A stretch of DNA of 64,000 nt, from positions 7,845,001 to 7,909,000 of the forward strand of contig NC_052679.1 of NCBI RefSeq assembly GCF_016802725.1. The letters run 5' to 3'. The notes under the pieces are model-generated. The model did no database searches. It saw only the letters and a program-made list of their open reading frames with translations, and was not told the DNA's origin. Of the stretch, positions 1-10,643 are shown one piece after another; within the stretch, counting starts at the first letter, position 1, and every line of letters starts with the position of its first letter. The DNA is from Solenopsis invicta. Lineage: Eukaryota; Arthropoda; Insecta; Hymenoptera; Formicidae. The translations under genes and the position numbers were made by a program.

Positions 1-119
1 TTATGCGCCCCATGAACAACAAAACTGCGCGCGTGCTATCTCAATTTTCGCGCGACAAAGATCCTAAAACATATCACCACTATTTACTATCCTGTTCGAT
101 GATATACGAAAATTACAGG

Positions 120-385
120 CAGATGCCAACTTAAATTTGGAACGGGCCAAATCAAGATCTAAAGAGTACTACGATAGAAGGTTTAATCAACAAATTTTTG
201 AGCAGGCCAGTACGTTTTCCTACTAAACAAAAGGAGGCCAAATAAATTCGTCGATCATTATCTAAAGCCCTCCAAAATCATAGAGGTGTTCGACTATTAC
301 AATATTTGGTTGCAAATACAGCGTACCAATAAGGTTGTACATGTGATTCGCTTACGAAAAGCGTATTATGAAGAATCTGGATAAG
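120..385 (+). pseudogene. Retrovirus-like integrase C-terminal remnant
   Basis: One frame reads a tail typical of Ty3/gypsy or errantivirus integrases: a basic KSRSKEYYDRRFNQQ stretch, followed after frame changes by a segment resembling the KF-DHY-KP box and a final VHVIRLRKAYYEE-like end. Stops and frame shifts break it, so it is not functional. It sits just upstream of envelope-like sequence in the same orientation, the pol-env order expected of an env-bearing LTR element. The exact superfamily (gypsy or BEL) is not certain from this short piece. Confidence 0.4.
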
Positions 386-403
386 CTCTGCCTATCATTT
401 TAG

Positions 404-974
404 ATGGTCCCGATTCTTCTCTTGGGTTACTCATCCAAATTACTCATCCAAATTACCGAAACATTTTTTGGGTACGACTGTAGAGGTTTTAATTTCATTC
501 TACACTATTTCACTACTAGATGTCGAGGAATGTTACTCCGGACGACAAGCTTAACACCACTGCCGTATATCTGCAGCTTTTGCAAACCGCAGAGTATGGC
601 AAAACCCTGGTTCACACTTATAAAATTGAAATTGATAGACCTATTGTCTACTGCATAATGCATCCACATATGTATCTTTAGTGCAGGGAAGTCATTGCAA
701 ATACCTCGTCGACATTGACCACACGACTTGTTCCAAGTTACATACAACGCCAGCATTTTCATACGGACATTCTACGCCAATTATTGATCCATTTTCAAAT
801 TGTACCAACTACAGAACCCTAACTCTTGAAAACAGCATTGCAATCGACGAAATTTGCTACGAAGCACAGTACTCTGACCCTTATGATACCGAAATAACGT
901 CGTCGTCGAAGCATCAATCTATAGAGGAAAGTGGGGGAATTACGAACATTGTTCGCGTTAGGACAGTAACGTGA
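404..974 (+). pseudogene. Decayed envelope-like glycoprotein, N-terminal part
   Basis: Short conceptual peptides in shifting frames contain cysteine-rich blocks, including one with CYEAQYSDPYD at about 856-888. They resemble the glycoproteins of chuvirus-like negative-strand RNA viruses that insect LTR retrotransposons have captured as env. Stops and frame changes are frequent, so this is a dead remnant. The position right after an integrase tail supports an env role. The family assignment rests on remembered motif resemblance only. Related sequence in the same orientation lies at 12662-13724. Confidence 0.35.
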
Positions 975-1249
975 GCGAATGAGGAACGGTGAAACAAAAA
1001 AGCGAGACGGAGATAGTCTGGGCCACTGCCCGACAAAGAAAAAGAGAGTCAACTCGAAGAAGGCGTTTTATTCTTATAAGACACAGAGTTTACCGCGCTC
1101 AAAGTATTAAGCTTCCAATGAACTATGATCTGACACAACTGTCACGCACGCACCGATGCCTATCGATAGCAACACTGATCCAATATGCCAAAATCAAAGT
1201 CCGAAAAAGAAAGCCGTTCCGAAATTAACTCACTCTAATGTGGCCGTAT
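975..1249. other. Unassigned sequence
   Basis: No coding region or repeat structure is convincing here. It may be further remnant of the upstream element or host intergenic DNA. Confidence 0.3.
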
Positions 1250-1900
1250 TATTAGTCTCAAAATTCGAATTGCGACTGCAACGCGCGTTTCGCTCTCGCG
1301 CCTTATAAAGACTATGATCCTTCTAGAAAGATTCCGCCGGAAAAACGAAAGATCGTCAACAACATTCCGTTATACGGATCTTTCCAGAAAGATCGTTGAA
1401 TACAATAAGCGTCAATATTTGGCATTATTTCCGCTGGCAATCCAACACGGCTCGAGCGCACGTTCTCGCTCGCCGTTTGCCACACTCAAGCGCATGTTCG
1501 CGCTCGCGGCTGTGCTATTGCTTTATGACGGCCAGCTCTCGTTTCCCGCTTGCGCGCGTCGGTCTGCTGCAAAATCGGGAAGAGAGACAACGCCTTGCGC
1601 TCTATCCCTGTTCCCCGCGCCATTCCGAACATCCCGCCCGCTTCGCCCGAATCATTTTTGGGCGACATGCCCAGGTCGAATCCTGGGGTCCCTTTGTTCC
1701 TGTCGCAATGCACTTCAACTTTCCAGACGAGGAGTAGTTCGTAAGGTGCATCAGTCAGCGCAAAGCGCTGAAGATTATGGCACTCTTGGCGGGAACGAGG
1801 CTAGGCGAGCTTGAACAAAGAATAGAGGCGTCAACGAAAGGAAAAAGCTAAACGCTATTTTACTCATTTACATAACAATTAATACGCTGATATCTTAGAC
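1250..1900 (-). repeat. Probable LTR of the BEL/Pao element
   Basis: This block is much richer in GC than its surroundings and lies directly after the integrase end of the BEL/Pao pol on the minus strand, where the 3' LTR should be. On the minus strand a TTTATAAGGCGCGAG stretch near 1305 could be the LTR TATA box, followed by a GC-rich initiator-like region. The ends are not clear and no second LTR is in the window, so the call rests on position, composition and the TATA-like site. Open frames here are composition artefacts. Confidence 0.35.
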
Positions 1901-1946
1901 AGGTACAATCACAGATCTATGTACAGAGGGGGAGACGCCTGAACCG

Positions 1947-4655
1947 CTAGTCAAGCTGCTCCCCGTTCTCCTCTTTGTCGCAAACCGGCAGCAGGTCTTG
2001 ATGATCGGACGCGTGAATTTCGACGCCGCTGTCCGGACGGTGATCACACGAATTAATCCATCCTCCCCGGGATGAACTTGGACAATGCGCGCGAGCGGCC
2101 AACGTGTAGGCGGCGTGGTCTCGTTCCGGATGAGGCACAGATCCCACGTGGTAGTCGGCCACTCCTTTCAACCACTTAGGTCGATGGACGAGGGAGTGTA
2201 GATACTCGCGGGACCAACGCTCCCAGAAATGATCGCCCATCCGCTGCAGAAGCTGTCAGAGAGTCAGACGGTTGACAGGTAGCTCTGTCAGCGACGGCTC
2301 AGGCACGGCCGTCAATGGTCCCACCAGGAAGTGGCCAGGCGTCAAGGCCGACAAGTCCTCAGGATCGTCGGACAACACCTGGAGCGGACGAGAATTTAGA
2401 CATGCTTCCACCTGAGCGAGAAGAGTGTTCATCTCCTCGAAGGTCAAGGTGGAGTCACCTAGGACTCGCCGCAGGTGATATTTCAATGATTTCACCGCGG
2501 CCTTCCAAATACCGCCGAAGTGAGGTGCCGAGAGAGGATTGAACCTCCATTGAATCTACTCCATTGCCAGTTGTCCGACGATTTGGCGCAGCTCCTGGCT
2601 GCCCTCGGTGAAGAAGGCCCGCAACTGGGAGTCGGCGCCGACAAAGTTTGTCCCGCAGTCACTTCGGATCGTGTGACAAAGATCACGACACGACACAAAC
2701 CGACGTAAGGCAGCCAGGAAGGCGTCGGCGATGTAATCCAATACCGCCTCGAGATGGACCGCTTGAGTGGTCAGGCAAATAAATACGGCGATAAATGCCT
2801 TGTACGAGCGCTGGCCACGTCTCCTGCTTGTCCGCAGCTGAATGGGCCCGGCGTAGTCCACGCCGGTATTGAGCAAAGGCCGTGCGGGAGTCACTCGATC
2901 CCGCGGCAGACTCCCCATCAGCTGCTGCGGAATGGCCGCCCGCCACCGCACGCAGGTAACGCAACGACGCAACCACAGCTTGACAACGGCTCTCCCGCGT
3001 AGGATCCAGTAGCGTTGTCGGACCGCTCCAAGAGTCATCTGGACTCCGCCGTGCAGCAGACAGCGGTGGCTAGTCTCCACCACCAGACGGGTCAGGTGAG
3101 AATCGCCTGGGAGAATGACCGTATGTTGCTTATCGTACGCCAGGAGTGAGTGCTTCAGTCGGCCACCCACGCGCAGAAGGCCTTGAGAATCTAAAAATGG
3201 ACATAATCGTAAAAGTGAACTGAAAGTGGGTAAAGGTTGTTATTGCTGAAGAGCTCTTAAATTGGCCTTGTAAGGGTTGTTATTGCTGAAGAGCTCTTAA
3301 ATTGGCCTTGTAATATCCAGCTTGGACTTGTCGGATCCAGATCAACCTGGCCTCCTCCAGTTCGTCTACAGTCAGTTCGGGTCCGTCGGCAAGTCCGCGG
3401 AGAAGCCATCTACGACACCAGGCTGTCACACGCAGTAGCCGACGGAGTGACGAGAATCGTTGGAGCTCGTCAGGTTCCTCCACGAGAGCGCAATCTTGGT
3501 AGCATAAATCACCAGTTTCTCCTCCGGCCAGCCATCCTTGTCGGGTATTGAAGCGTCGCAGGGCCATGTTGATGGAGCCGTCTGGAGCCACGGTGGTCCC
3601 TGCCATCAGAGAGGATGTTTCACTAGCTCTCCGGGGAACAATCCACGAGAGGCGCAGTCGGCAGGATTCTCGAGTCCGGGCACGTGGTGCCACAGAGCGT
3701 CCGGGACCATTGTTTGAATATCGGCCACGCGATTAGCCACGAAGGTCTTTCATCGGGTCGGGTGACTGCGTATCCATCCCAAGACAACCGTGGAATCCGA
3801 CCACAGGTGGATTTGAAACCGAGGCTGAGCGCGGAACAGACATGAGAGGTGAGCTTAGCCAGGAGAGAGGCGGCACACAGCCGAGGCAGCGACACCGTCT
3901 TCAGAAGAGCGACTTTGGTCTAGGCCGCTACCAGACTTGTCCGCTAAGAATCGCCGACGCCGGTCCTCAGGTGTAGCACCGCGTAGGCACGTTCCGAAGC
4001 TTCGGCAAAGCCATGTATTTCCGCAGTCGACTGACGATGCGACGTCCAGCTAGCGAGGAACACGGATACATTCGAGCCGAGGAAGCTCCTCTGCGTAGGC
4101 ATTCCACAGTCGTGCGGCAGCCTTGTCCAGCGGATCGTCCCACTTCAATCCCAGCAGCCAGGTAACCTGAAAGATTTTTGCTCTCACCACCACAGGTGCC
4201 AACCAACCGAGGGGATCAAAGAGGCGTGCTGTGAATGAGAGAACCGATCTCTTGGTGACGTCAGTCAGCGTAGCTTCCGGAACGGCAAAGGAAAACTTAT
4301 CAGCGGCTGGGTGCCACCGCAGACCCGCGTTCCCTGCGTCTCGTGTGGCCGTCAATCTCAAAGGTCACACAAAGATCACGCTGCATTCGGTGCTCCGCAG
4401 GAACGTCAGCTAAAATAGCTGCATTGTTTGCCGACCACTTACGTAGAGGAAAGCCGCCCGCCATACACAATCCGGTCAGCTGCCGTTGCAGCTCGCACGC
4501 CTCCTCCAAGGTAGAGGCACCGGTTAAGATATTGTCCATGTAAACTTCCCCACGAAGTGCTCAAACTCCTAAGGGCTAGTTCTCCGTCTCGTCGTCGGCC
4601 AGCTGGCGGAGAGTGCGCATAGCTAAGAAGGGAGCGCACGCCACTGTCTGAGATC
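1947..4655 (-). pseudogene. BEL/Pao retrotransposon pol, 5'-truncated
   Basis: Reading the minus strand, the order is: the end of the reverse transcriptase with a YVDD-like box changed to MDNILTGA (about 4539), the Pao-type A17 region with LFDPLGWLAP (about 4260), a decayed RNase H-like stretch (4000-3620), a spacer with WCRRWLLR and WIRQVQ (3693-3280), integrase with an H2C2-like head and the DYAGP and SDCGTNF catalytic-core motifs (3170-2556), the LNSRPL/LTPGHFL block (2495-2256), and the C-terminal domain beginning MGDHFWERWSREYLHSL (2240-1947). Gag, protease and the front of RT are missing. At least four frameshifts separate these pieces, so it is inactive. It ends abruptly against the pogo-like remnant at about 4656. 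Confidence 0.9.
3231..3313. repeat. Two-copy 40-bp tandem duplication
   Basis: A 40-bp unit (GGTTGTTATTGCTGAAGAGC and following bases) occurs twice, head to tail and nearly identical, at the spacer-integrase boundary of the BEL remnant. It looks like a replication-slippage duplication that arose after insertion. Confidence 0.85.
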
Positions 4656-4658
4656 ATC

Positions 4659-5814
4659 TTAATTGAAATCTATTGGCCGCAGGAGATAAATACCGGCAGT
4701 TGTAAAACCATTTGCAGCCTTCTCAAGATTGCTATATCGATTGAAAGCCTTTGTAAATAATTCCACACTCTCGTATTGTGTTATGCTTCTTCCAGGATGC
4801 TCCATCATGTAATATTCACAATTTTGATTGTACGCATTTTTAAGAGTACCGAAAAATGTCAACTCTAAGGGCTGGAGTCTATGGGACGTATGTGGTAGCA
4901 AAGTCACTGTAATTATACCATTGTTTCGGCACAGTGTGTATGAATCAAGACTGACATGACTCTCATGATTATCTAAAATCAGCATTATTGGTCGATCTTT
5001 AGAAGGTTTTGCGTAGGAAGTAAAATGGTGAAGCCAATCTACAAATAAGTTTTCCATTGATCCATCCAGAATCTGATACGGCAGCAATCATGTCAACATT
5101 ACCTTCTTTTATTAACTGCGCATTCATTCACTTTCGTTTATATAAAAAATGGGGGTATATACTGACCAGCTGCACTAAAAGCGCATACCACTGTAGTGGT
5201 GGTTCCTCTTTCGCCACTTGTTGTCTTTCCTATTTGCTTTTGTCCTTTCAGTGTCAAAATTTTTGAATTCCATTATACATTTGTTATACCCGTTTCGTTA
5301 AAATTAAAAATTCTACTTGGTTTGAGGTGGTATTTATTCTGTATAGCTTCCAAATTATCGTAGAATATCTTAATTTCGATTTCATTGAAGGCATTAATTC
5401 GATTCAGTGAAGTAGCCTCGAGTTTCCTCAAAGCAATTTTAGGATGTCTCTGCATAAAACCATGATACCAATCTTTGCCTGTCATCTTCTTTGTTTGGCC
5501 AAATGAATGTAGAAGTTTATTTTGGTCTGCAAATTTGAACACAATTTTACGAACTATATTTATTGTTAACCCATAAAATATTTTGCTGCATTTTATAATA
5601 TGTTTCTCCAACTCCATTTCTTGATTTTCGATAAAGACTGGTTTCCTACCACATCTCGGCTTCTTCAAGTAATCAAAGATGGTAGTTTTAGGTATCGACT
5701 AAAAAATTGCTGCTTTGCTAGAGTTAACTTTTTACTTCTAACATCGTCAATGGCTTTCTGCAGGTCTTCTAATTTGTAACGTGTTTCTGTCTTCCTTTTA
5801 TAGTTTTGAGGCAT
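4659..5814 (-). pseudogene. pogo/Tigger-type DDE transposase, decayed
   Basis: The likely start codon is at 5814. The first residues (MPQNYKRKTETRYK) begin a psq-like DNA-binding head, followed by a CENP-B/Tc5-type HTH with WYHGFMQRHP (about 5470-5440), then the DDE_1 domain: NFNETG (first acidic residue, about 5290), TSGERGTTTTVVCAFSA (about 5190), LILDNHESH (second Asp, about 4975) and the following HRLQPLE block. Frame changes near 5690 and 5270 and a stop near 5125 inactivate it. The 5' side is cut by the DIRS insertion at 5828, and sequence resumes at 10834. No terminal inverted repeat could be identified on either side. Confidence 0.85.
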
Positions 5815-5827
5815 CTAAAACAAAGTA

Positions 5828-5980
5828 AATTATGCCTTGTTCGTCTCGTCCGGATTAATTATGTAGTGGTGCTTCTGCATCACGCTTTTGCCAACAGATT
5901 TTAGGAACACCGTCAAATCGACAAGAGCGACGTCCCCCGCTTCCGTCGCTAGCGCCCTCGCGCTTGTCCCCTACTTCATT
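5828..5980 (+). repeat. DIRS left inverted terminal repeat
   Basis: It begins AATTATGCCTTGTTCGTC and is nearly identical, in reverse complement, to 10644-10833. The right copy is longer at its outer end by about 38 bases. One base difference (CCTTG against CCTG) lets each end be told apart inside the internal complementary region. Confidence 0.9.
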
Positions 5981-6066
5981 GTGTTTCTGTTGCGCTTAGC
6001 GAACAGTTAGTCGTGTCCGTTTCCTTTATCATATTCAGATTCTCTGGTGTTATATCATCTTTTAAC

Positions 6067-6364
6067 ATGACAAAACGCAAGCATAAAAGCGGCTCTCGAC
6101 ATCGTTCCCGTAAACGATCGCGATCCTCGAGAGAAAGATCCGTTTCTAGCGATCATTCATTAGAGGTTAGGATGCCGAATTCTGATAGGAAACCTCCTGA
6201 TTATTCAGCTTCAGGTAATGAGGTGGCTTCGGCCCTGCGAGAAATATTCTTGTTTATGAAAACACAAACCTCTGCGAAAAGATCCAGTAAGTATTGCAAG
6301 TTTCATATTATAGGAAAAACGTGTATCTATGCATAAGTACATCATATACATATATAGGTATATA

Positions 6365-6403
<39 letters not shown>

Positions 6404-7494
6404 ATGGCGGCTTTCGCTATATACAAAGACTCATGTATTATATAACTCTAGCAACCTCTTCACGAGTAGAAGAATCAGCGGATTCTGTTCTTTCCCTGGA
6501 GATCGATGAACAGACGATCTTTCCAGAGGTACTAACACAGACAGATGAGCAGACGGTCCTCCAGGACCGGGGCAGCGAACCAGGTATGCTCTCTCGTTTA
6601 AGCACAGAGAGAACATAACCGACTGCAAAATTCTGATTCTGTAACTTTCACGTAGCGCCTGGATCCAGTGGGGCGTTTGCAGATCCGCTGGAAATGCACG
6701 ATGCGAATAAGGAAAATGAGTTGTCACTTGCCAACGAATTGTTTGGAGGTCAGCAAACGACTGCAAGCGAAGAGGCTTGGGATCCAGTCATATTATCATC
6801 AACAAAGGGTGAGATTCACACAGGCTTAAAAGAAGAGCTACGCTCAGCCCTATTATCCAAGCACCAACTCAAGGGCGAGTTAACATGCTTGGGCCCGCCT
6901 AAGTTAAATAGAGAGGTTACATCTGCGCTTTCCAAACGCCAAAGCATACTGAAAAGAGACGATTATCAAGCTAAAGCTCAGGAGCAGGTTGGCGCGTGTC
7001 TTAACGCACTATGCACGGGTGTCTCAGAATTTTTGAAAACTCGATCTGATTTGTCTGCAAATGAGAAAGAGGCACTGTCCAAGATAGCAGAGGGCATACA
7101 CCTACTCGCGGATCACCAATATAGACTTTCTCTCGCAAGACGAGCTTTCATCAAACCGTGTCTAGCCTACGTAGGCAAGTCCGCAGCAGATCACTCGACT
7201 GTGGACGAGTGGCTATTTGGTTCAACCTTTGCGGACGAAGTTAAATCAGCACAAGCTCTGGAAAAAACAGGACGAGAGTTATCAAGGTCCATCCAGACTC
7301 CAGCGGCTCTACCTAAAGTAACTCATCAACCGATCAAACGGCAACCGGCGCAGCATTCGTCGGCTCAGCGTCCGGGAAACTACAGAGTCCCTGCTCAACG
7401 ATCTCAAGCCAAGGCTCGTCAGGCAGGGACCACGCACAAGACGAGCTGCCATTCGCACCGCCGCTCCCGATCCCGCTCTCGACCACGCCGTTAG
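6067..7494 (+). CDS. DIRS gag-like protein, three exons
   Basis: Three exons are proposed: 6067-6286, 6452-6583 and 6656-7494. Donors are GTAAGT (6287) and GTATGC (6584); acceptors are CTCTAG (to 6451) and CACGTAG (to 6655). Both introns (165 and 72 bases) interrupt in phase 1, and the joined frame is open for about 396 residues. The N-terminus is rich in Arg/Ser (RHRSRKRSRSSRERS), a middle region beginning near MHDANKENELSLANELFGG is helical in character, and the C-terminus ends in an RS/R-rich tail (RRSRSRSRPRR). The gag assignment rests on position and basic composition; no zinc knuckle was found. The first intron contains a TA microsatellite. Intron-containing DIRS-like elements have been reported, but the splicing here is inferred from the sequence only. 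Confidence 0.7.
6358..6402. repeat. (TA)n microsatellite inside gag intron 1
   Basis: A run of TA/TATG repeats lies wholly within the proposed first intron of the DIRS gag gene. Confidence 0.9.
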
Positions 7495-7499
7495 ACGAA

Positions 7500-9368
7500 G
7501 TAAGAACCGCGGGAAGGTTATCCTTTTTTCTTTCCAGATGGAGAGAAATAACGCAAAATTCGGAGGTATTGCAGGCGATTAAAGGATATCGCATTCCATT
7601 TTCTTCTCTCCCTCCGCCTCGTGCCGCTCTATCAGAGCCAGTATTTCCGCAATCAATGGCAGTTGTATGCGATAACGAAATAGCTCGATTGCTCGCTAAG
7701 GGGGCAATTGTTCCTACGGACTCCTCACCAGAACAATTCTTGTCCTCCTTCTTTCTAATTCAAAAAGCGTCAGGGGGAATGCGTTTCATTTTAAATCTCA
7801 AAGATCTTAACAATTTCCTACATTCTCAGCATTTCCAAATGGAAGATTGGCGCATGGTCGTCCAATTAATGACTCAAAATTCATGGATGGCGACACTGGA
7901 CTTGGAAGACGCGTATCTTACGGTGCCGGTAGCACAGGAATATCGTCGGTACCTTCGATTTCAATGGCGCCAGAGGACTTACGAATTTGCAGCCTTACCA
8001 TTCGGTCTGAGTACAGCCCCGTATATTTTTACGAAAATATTACGACCAGTTTTGGCACTACTAAGAAGCAAAGGTCAATGTTCTGTAGCATACCTCGATG
8101 ACTTTCTTCTCCTCGGAACTTCAAGAGAAGAATGCCGACGAAACCTTTCACTAACCTGGCACCTATTATCGTCACTGGGTTTCCAAATTAATTGCAGAAA
8201 GTCGCAACTAAAACCTACTCAGAATTGTAGGTTCTTGGGCTTCATCTTCAATTCAAGACAACAATCAATAGCAATTCCTCTAGAGAGACGTAATAATCTT
8301 CTTAAAATGATATCTTATTATTCAAAACAGTCGAAAAGCAGAATTCGAGACTTTGCTAGTATGATAGGATCTTTGATTTCTATATGCCCCGCAGTCCAAT
8401 ACGGAATCTTATACACCAAAAACTTCGAGAGAGAGAAATTTATAGCTCTCTCAAGAACCCAGGAAAATTACAACGCTAAAATGATCATTCCACGGAGTTT
8501 AGCTCAAGATTTTCAGTGGTGGACTACAGTCTTTTCAGACTCAAACCAGCACAATATAATTCGATCAGGAATACCAATACGAGAGATCTTCTCAGACGCC
8601 TCTCTATCAGGTTGGGGCGCATCCTGCGGTCCATACCGCACACACGGTTGGTGGTCAGAATCTGAAAGATCTAACCATATTAATTATTTAGAGCTCAGGG
8701 CCGCTTACTACGCTTTACTCTGCTTTGCAGCCGATCTTCAGGACTGCGAAATTCTTCTCCGGATCGATAACACCACGGCGATCTCCTATATCAATCGATT
8801 CGGCTCGGTTCAATACCCTCACTTATCCAAGATAGCTAGAAAAATTTGGCAATGGTGCGAATGTCGCAACATTTTTATTTTTGCATCTTATATAGCATCA
8901 GTGGACAACACAATAGCAGATCGAGAGTCTAGAGCCATCAGCGAAGATACCGAATGGTCATTATCGCAAGTTTTTTCACAGATATCGGATGAGCTGGGTC
9001 CATTCGAAATAGATTTGTTTGCATCCTTAATTAATGCGAAGTGCCCGAACTATGTGTCCTGGCTTCCAGATCCAGGCGCAATAGCAGTAGATGCCTTTAC
9101 TATTTCGTGGGCGGGACAAAAATTTTTTGCTTTCCCCCCTTTTATCCTTATCCCCCGCGTTCTCAGAAAAATTATTAACGAAAAAGCTCAAGGAGTAGTT
9201 GTGGTCCCCTGGTGGCCATCCCAGGCATGGTTTCCAGTTTTTTCTTGCTTATTGATAGGGGATCCCATTATCTTCTCCCCCTCTAAGAAACTGCTTTCGT
9301 CTCCTTTCAGGAATCGTCACCCGGCATGGAAATCGCTGTCCCTAGCGGCAGGGAAATTATCAGGTTAG
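7500..9368 (+). CDS. DIRS reverse transcriptase / RNase H
   Basis: This long frame contains DIRS-type RT: GGMRFILNLKDLNNFL, a catalytic block WMATLDLEDAYLTVPV, LPFGLSTAPYIFTK and the AYLDDFLLLG box near 8090. RNase H follows with IFSDASLSGWGASCG, YLELRAAYYAL, IDNTTAISYINR and DNTIADRESR (about 8590-8940). The C-terminal FEIDLFAS...VVVVPWWPSQAWFP region is typical of DIRS RTs. No ATG starts the frame. It is open upstream into the last roughly 100 bases of gag, in the -1 frame relative to gag, so expression by frameshifting or re-initiation is plausible. The start given is nominal. It overlaps the recombinase frame by 43 bases. No disabling change was found. Confidence 0.93.
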   Translation, partial: VRTAGRLSFFLSRWREITQNSEVLQAIKGYRIPFSSLPPPRAALSEPVFPQSMAVVCDNEIARLLAKGAIVPTDSSPEQFLSSFFLIQKASGGMRFILNLKDLNNFLHSQHFQMEDWRMVVQLMTQNSWMATLDLEDAYLTVPVAQEYRRYLRFQWRQRTYEFAALPFGLSTAPYIFTKILRPVLALLRSKGQCSVAYLDDFLLLGTSREECRRNLSLTWHLLSSLGFQINCRKSQLKPTQNCRFLGFIFNSRQQSIAIPLERRNNLLKMISYYSKQSKSRIRDFASMIGSLISICPAVQYGILYTKNFEREKFIALSRTQENYNAKMIIPRSLAQDFQWWTTVFSDSNQHNIIRSGIPIREIFSDASLSGWGASCGPYRTHGWWSESERSNHINYLELRAAYYALLCFAADLQDCEILLRIDNTTAISYINRFGSVQYPHLSKIARKIWQWCECRNIFIFASYIASVDNTIADRESRAISEDTEWSLSQVFSQISDELGPFEIDLFASLINAKCPNYVSWLPDPGAIAVDAFTISWAGQKFFAFPPFILIPRVLRKIINEKAQGVVVVPWWPSQAWFPVFSCLLIGDPIIFSPSKKLLSSPFRNRHPAWKSLSLAAGKLSG

Positions 9369-10312
9369 CTTTAATTAACCGCAAGGTACCACCGGACGCA
9401 ATGGACGTAACAATGGCGTCAATCACATCTTCGACGATTAAACAATATTCTAAGCCGCTACGAGATTGGTGGGTTTTTTGTCAAACCTCGGAGATTCCCA
9501 TATTCAAGCCAAGTGCAGCACAGTTCTTAGAATTTCTAGCCCAAGAATGGAAGAGGGTGAATTCTTACTCGTCAATTAATAACATCCGCTCGGCAGTTTC
9601 CCTGGTGACGGAAAACGAAATCGGCTCACACTCGCTTATTAAGAGATTTTGCAAGGGAGCAGGAATACTCAAACCTCCGCGCCCGCGCTACGACTATATT
9701 TGGGACCCTGCTCCGGTTATTGCCAGTCTAGCAGCCCTTTATCCACACGACAAGCTTCCGCTGAAAACGGTATCGAAGAAACTAATCCTTCTGTTAGCGC
9801 TGGGTACGGGGCAACGTGTGCAAACTCTGGCATCTTTGCGCCTGTCCCAAATTTCTCTCACAGACAAGTTAGTCATCCGATTCCCGAACCGGACTAAAAC
9901 CTCAGCGCCGGGACGTTCCCAACCTTTCTTCTCGTTCTCTCCGTTTGAGAGCAACGAGAATATATGCATTTATACCATAGTTAAACATTATTTGCAAATA
10001 ACAGAAGGGCTACGAGATCCGTCCTGCGATGCATTCTTTCTTTCAATCGCATGGCCACACAAACCAGTAGGCCACCAGACAATAAGCAGGTGGATAAGAT
10101 CAGGACTTGCAGAAAGTGGGATAGATACAAATCTTTTCTCCTCACATAGCACGCGTCACGCGGCGACATCGTTAGCAGAACATAGAGGAGTACCTCTCGA
10201 TTTAATAAAGAAAGCAGCAGGTTGGTCGGGCTCATCCCGCACATTTGCTCGTTTTTACAACCGGCCCATAATAAACCCGGAAGAATTTAGTAATGCCATT
10301 CTGCGGTCTTAA
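9326..10312 (+). CDS. DIRS tyrosine recombinase
   Basis: The 328-residue protein starts at ATG 9326 inside the end of the RT frame. It has an N-terminal SAM-like helical core-binding part (TIKQYSKPLRDWWVFCQ) and a catalytic domain with the expected residues: Arg in GQRVQTLASLR (about 9810), the H-x-x-R box in SHSTRHAA (about 10145), the GW position in AGWSG and the nucleophilic Tyr in FARFYNRP (about 10255). It would join the circular DNA intermediate to the target. All key residues are present and the frame is unbroken. Confidence 0.93.
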   Translation: MEIAVPSGREIIRLALINRKVPPDAMDVTMASITSSTIKQYSKPLRDWWVFCQTSEIPIFKPSAAQFLEFLAQEWKRVNSYSSINNIRSAVSLVTENEIGSHSLIKRFCKGAGILKPPRPRYDYIWDPAPVIASLAALYPHDKLPLKTVSKKLILLLALGTGQRVQTLASLRLSQISLTDKLVIRFPNRTKTSAPGRSQPFFSFSPFESNENICIYTIVKHYLQITEGLRDPSCDAFFLSIAWPHKPVGHQTISRWIRSGLAESGIDTNLFSSHSTRHAATSLAEHRGVPLDLIKKAAGWSGSSRTFARFYNRPIINPEEFSNAILRS

Positions 10313-10405
10313 GAGTATTATATTAGTATTATTAGCTCAGTGCTGTACTTTCTACATTTAGTCTTATACCTTGGAAAATGTTCAAATATCTTATATGTCT
10401 TTATA

Positions 10406-10445
10406 ATAAAACGGACACCTTCAAAAAAAAAAAAAAAAAAAAAAA
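10406..10445 (+). promoter_or_regulatory. AATAAA signal followed by an A-run
   Basis: An AATAAA near 10406 lies about 15 bases before a run of about 22 A residues, just after the recombinase stop and before the internal complementary region. It could be the polyadenylation signal with a captured poly(A) tract, or simple A-rich drift. Confidence 0.45.
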
Positions 10446-10463
10446 TCGCTGATTTCTAAACAT

Positions 10464-10567
10464 CTACATAATTAATCCGGACGAGACGAACAAGGCATAA
10501 TTGTAAAATCAAACGAACTTACCAAGTGAAGTTCGATTTGAATTATGCCTGTTCGTCTCGTCCGGAT
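10464..10567. repeat. DIRS internal complementary region
   Basis: Bases 10464-10502 are the reverse complement of the left terminus, including its CCTTG spelling. Bases 10503-10567 are the reverse complement of the right terminus, with the CCTG spelling. The fusion point (CATAATT/GTAAAATC) therefore reproduces the joint of a circular intermediate, as the DIRS replication model requires. Confidence 0.88.
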
Positions 10568-10643
10568 ACCCTCCCCATTCTCAGCTCAAGCCCAATCCCT
10601 AAAGCGTTAAAGATGTTTTGGCGATTTGTTTCCTTTTCTCAAT

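Noticed and set aside
1314..1814. 166-residue + strand frame in the GC-rich block
   Set aside because: Several overlapping frames on both strands are open here because of composition; it fits an LTR better than a gene.
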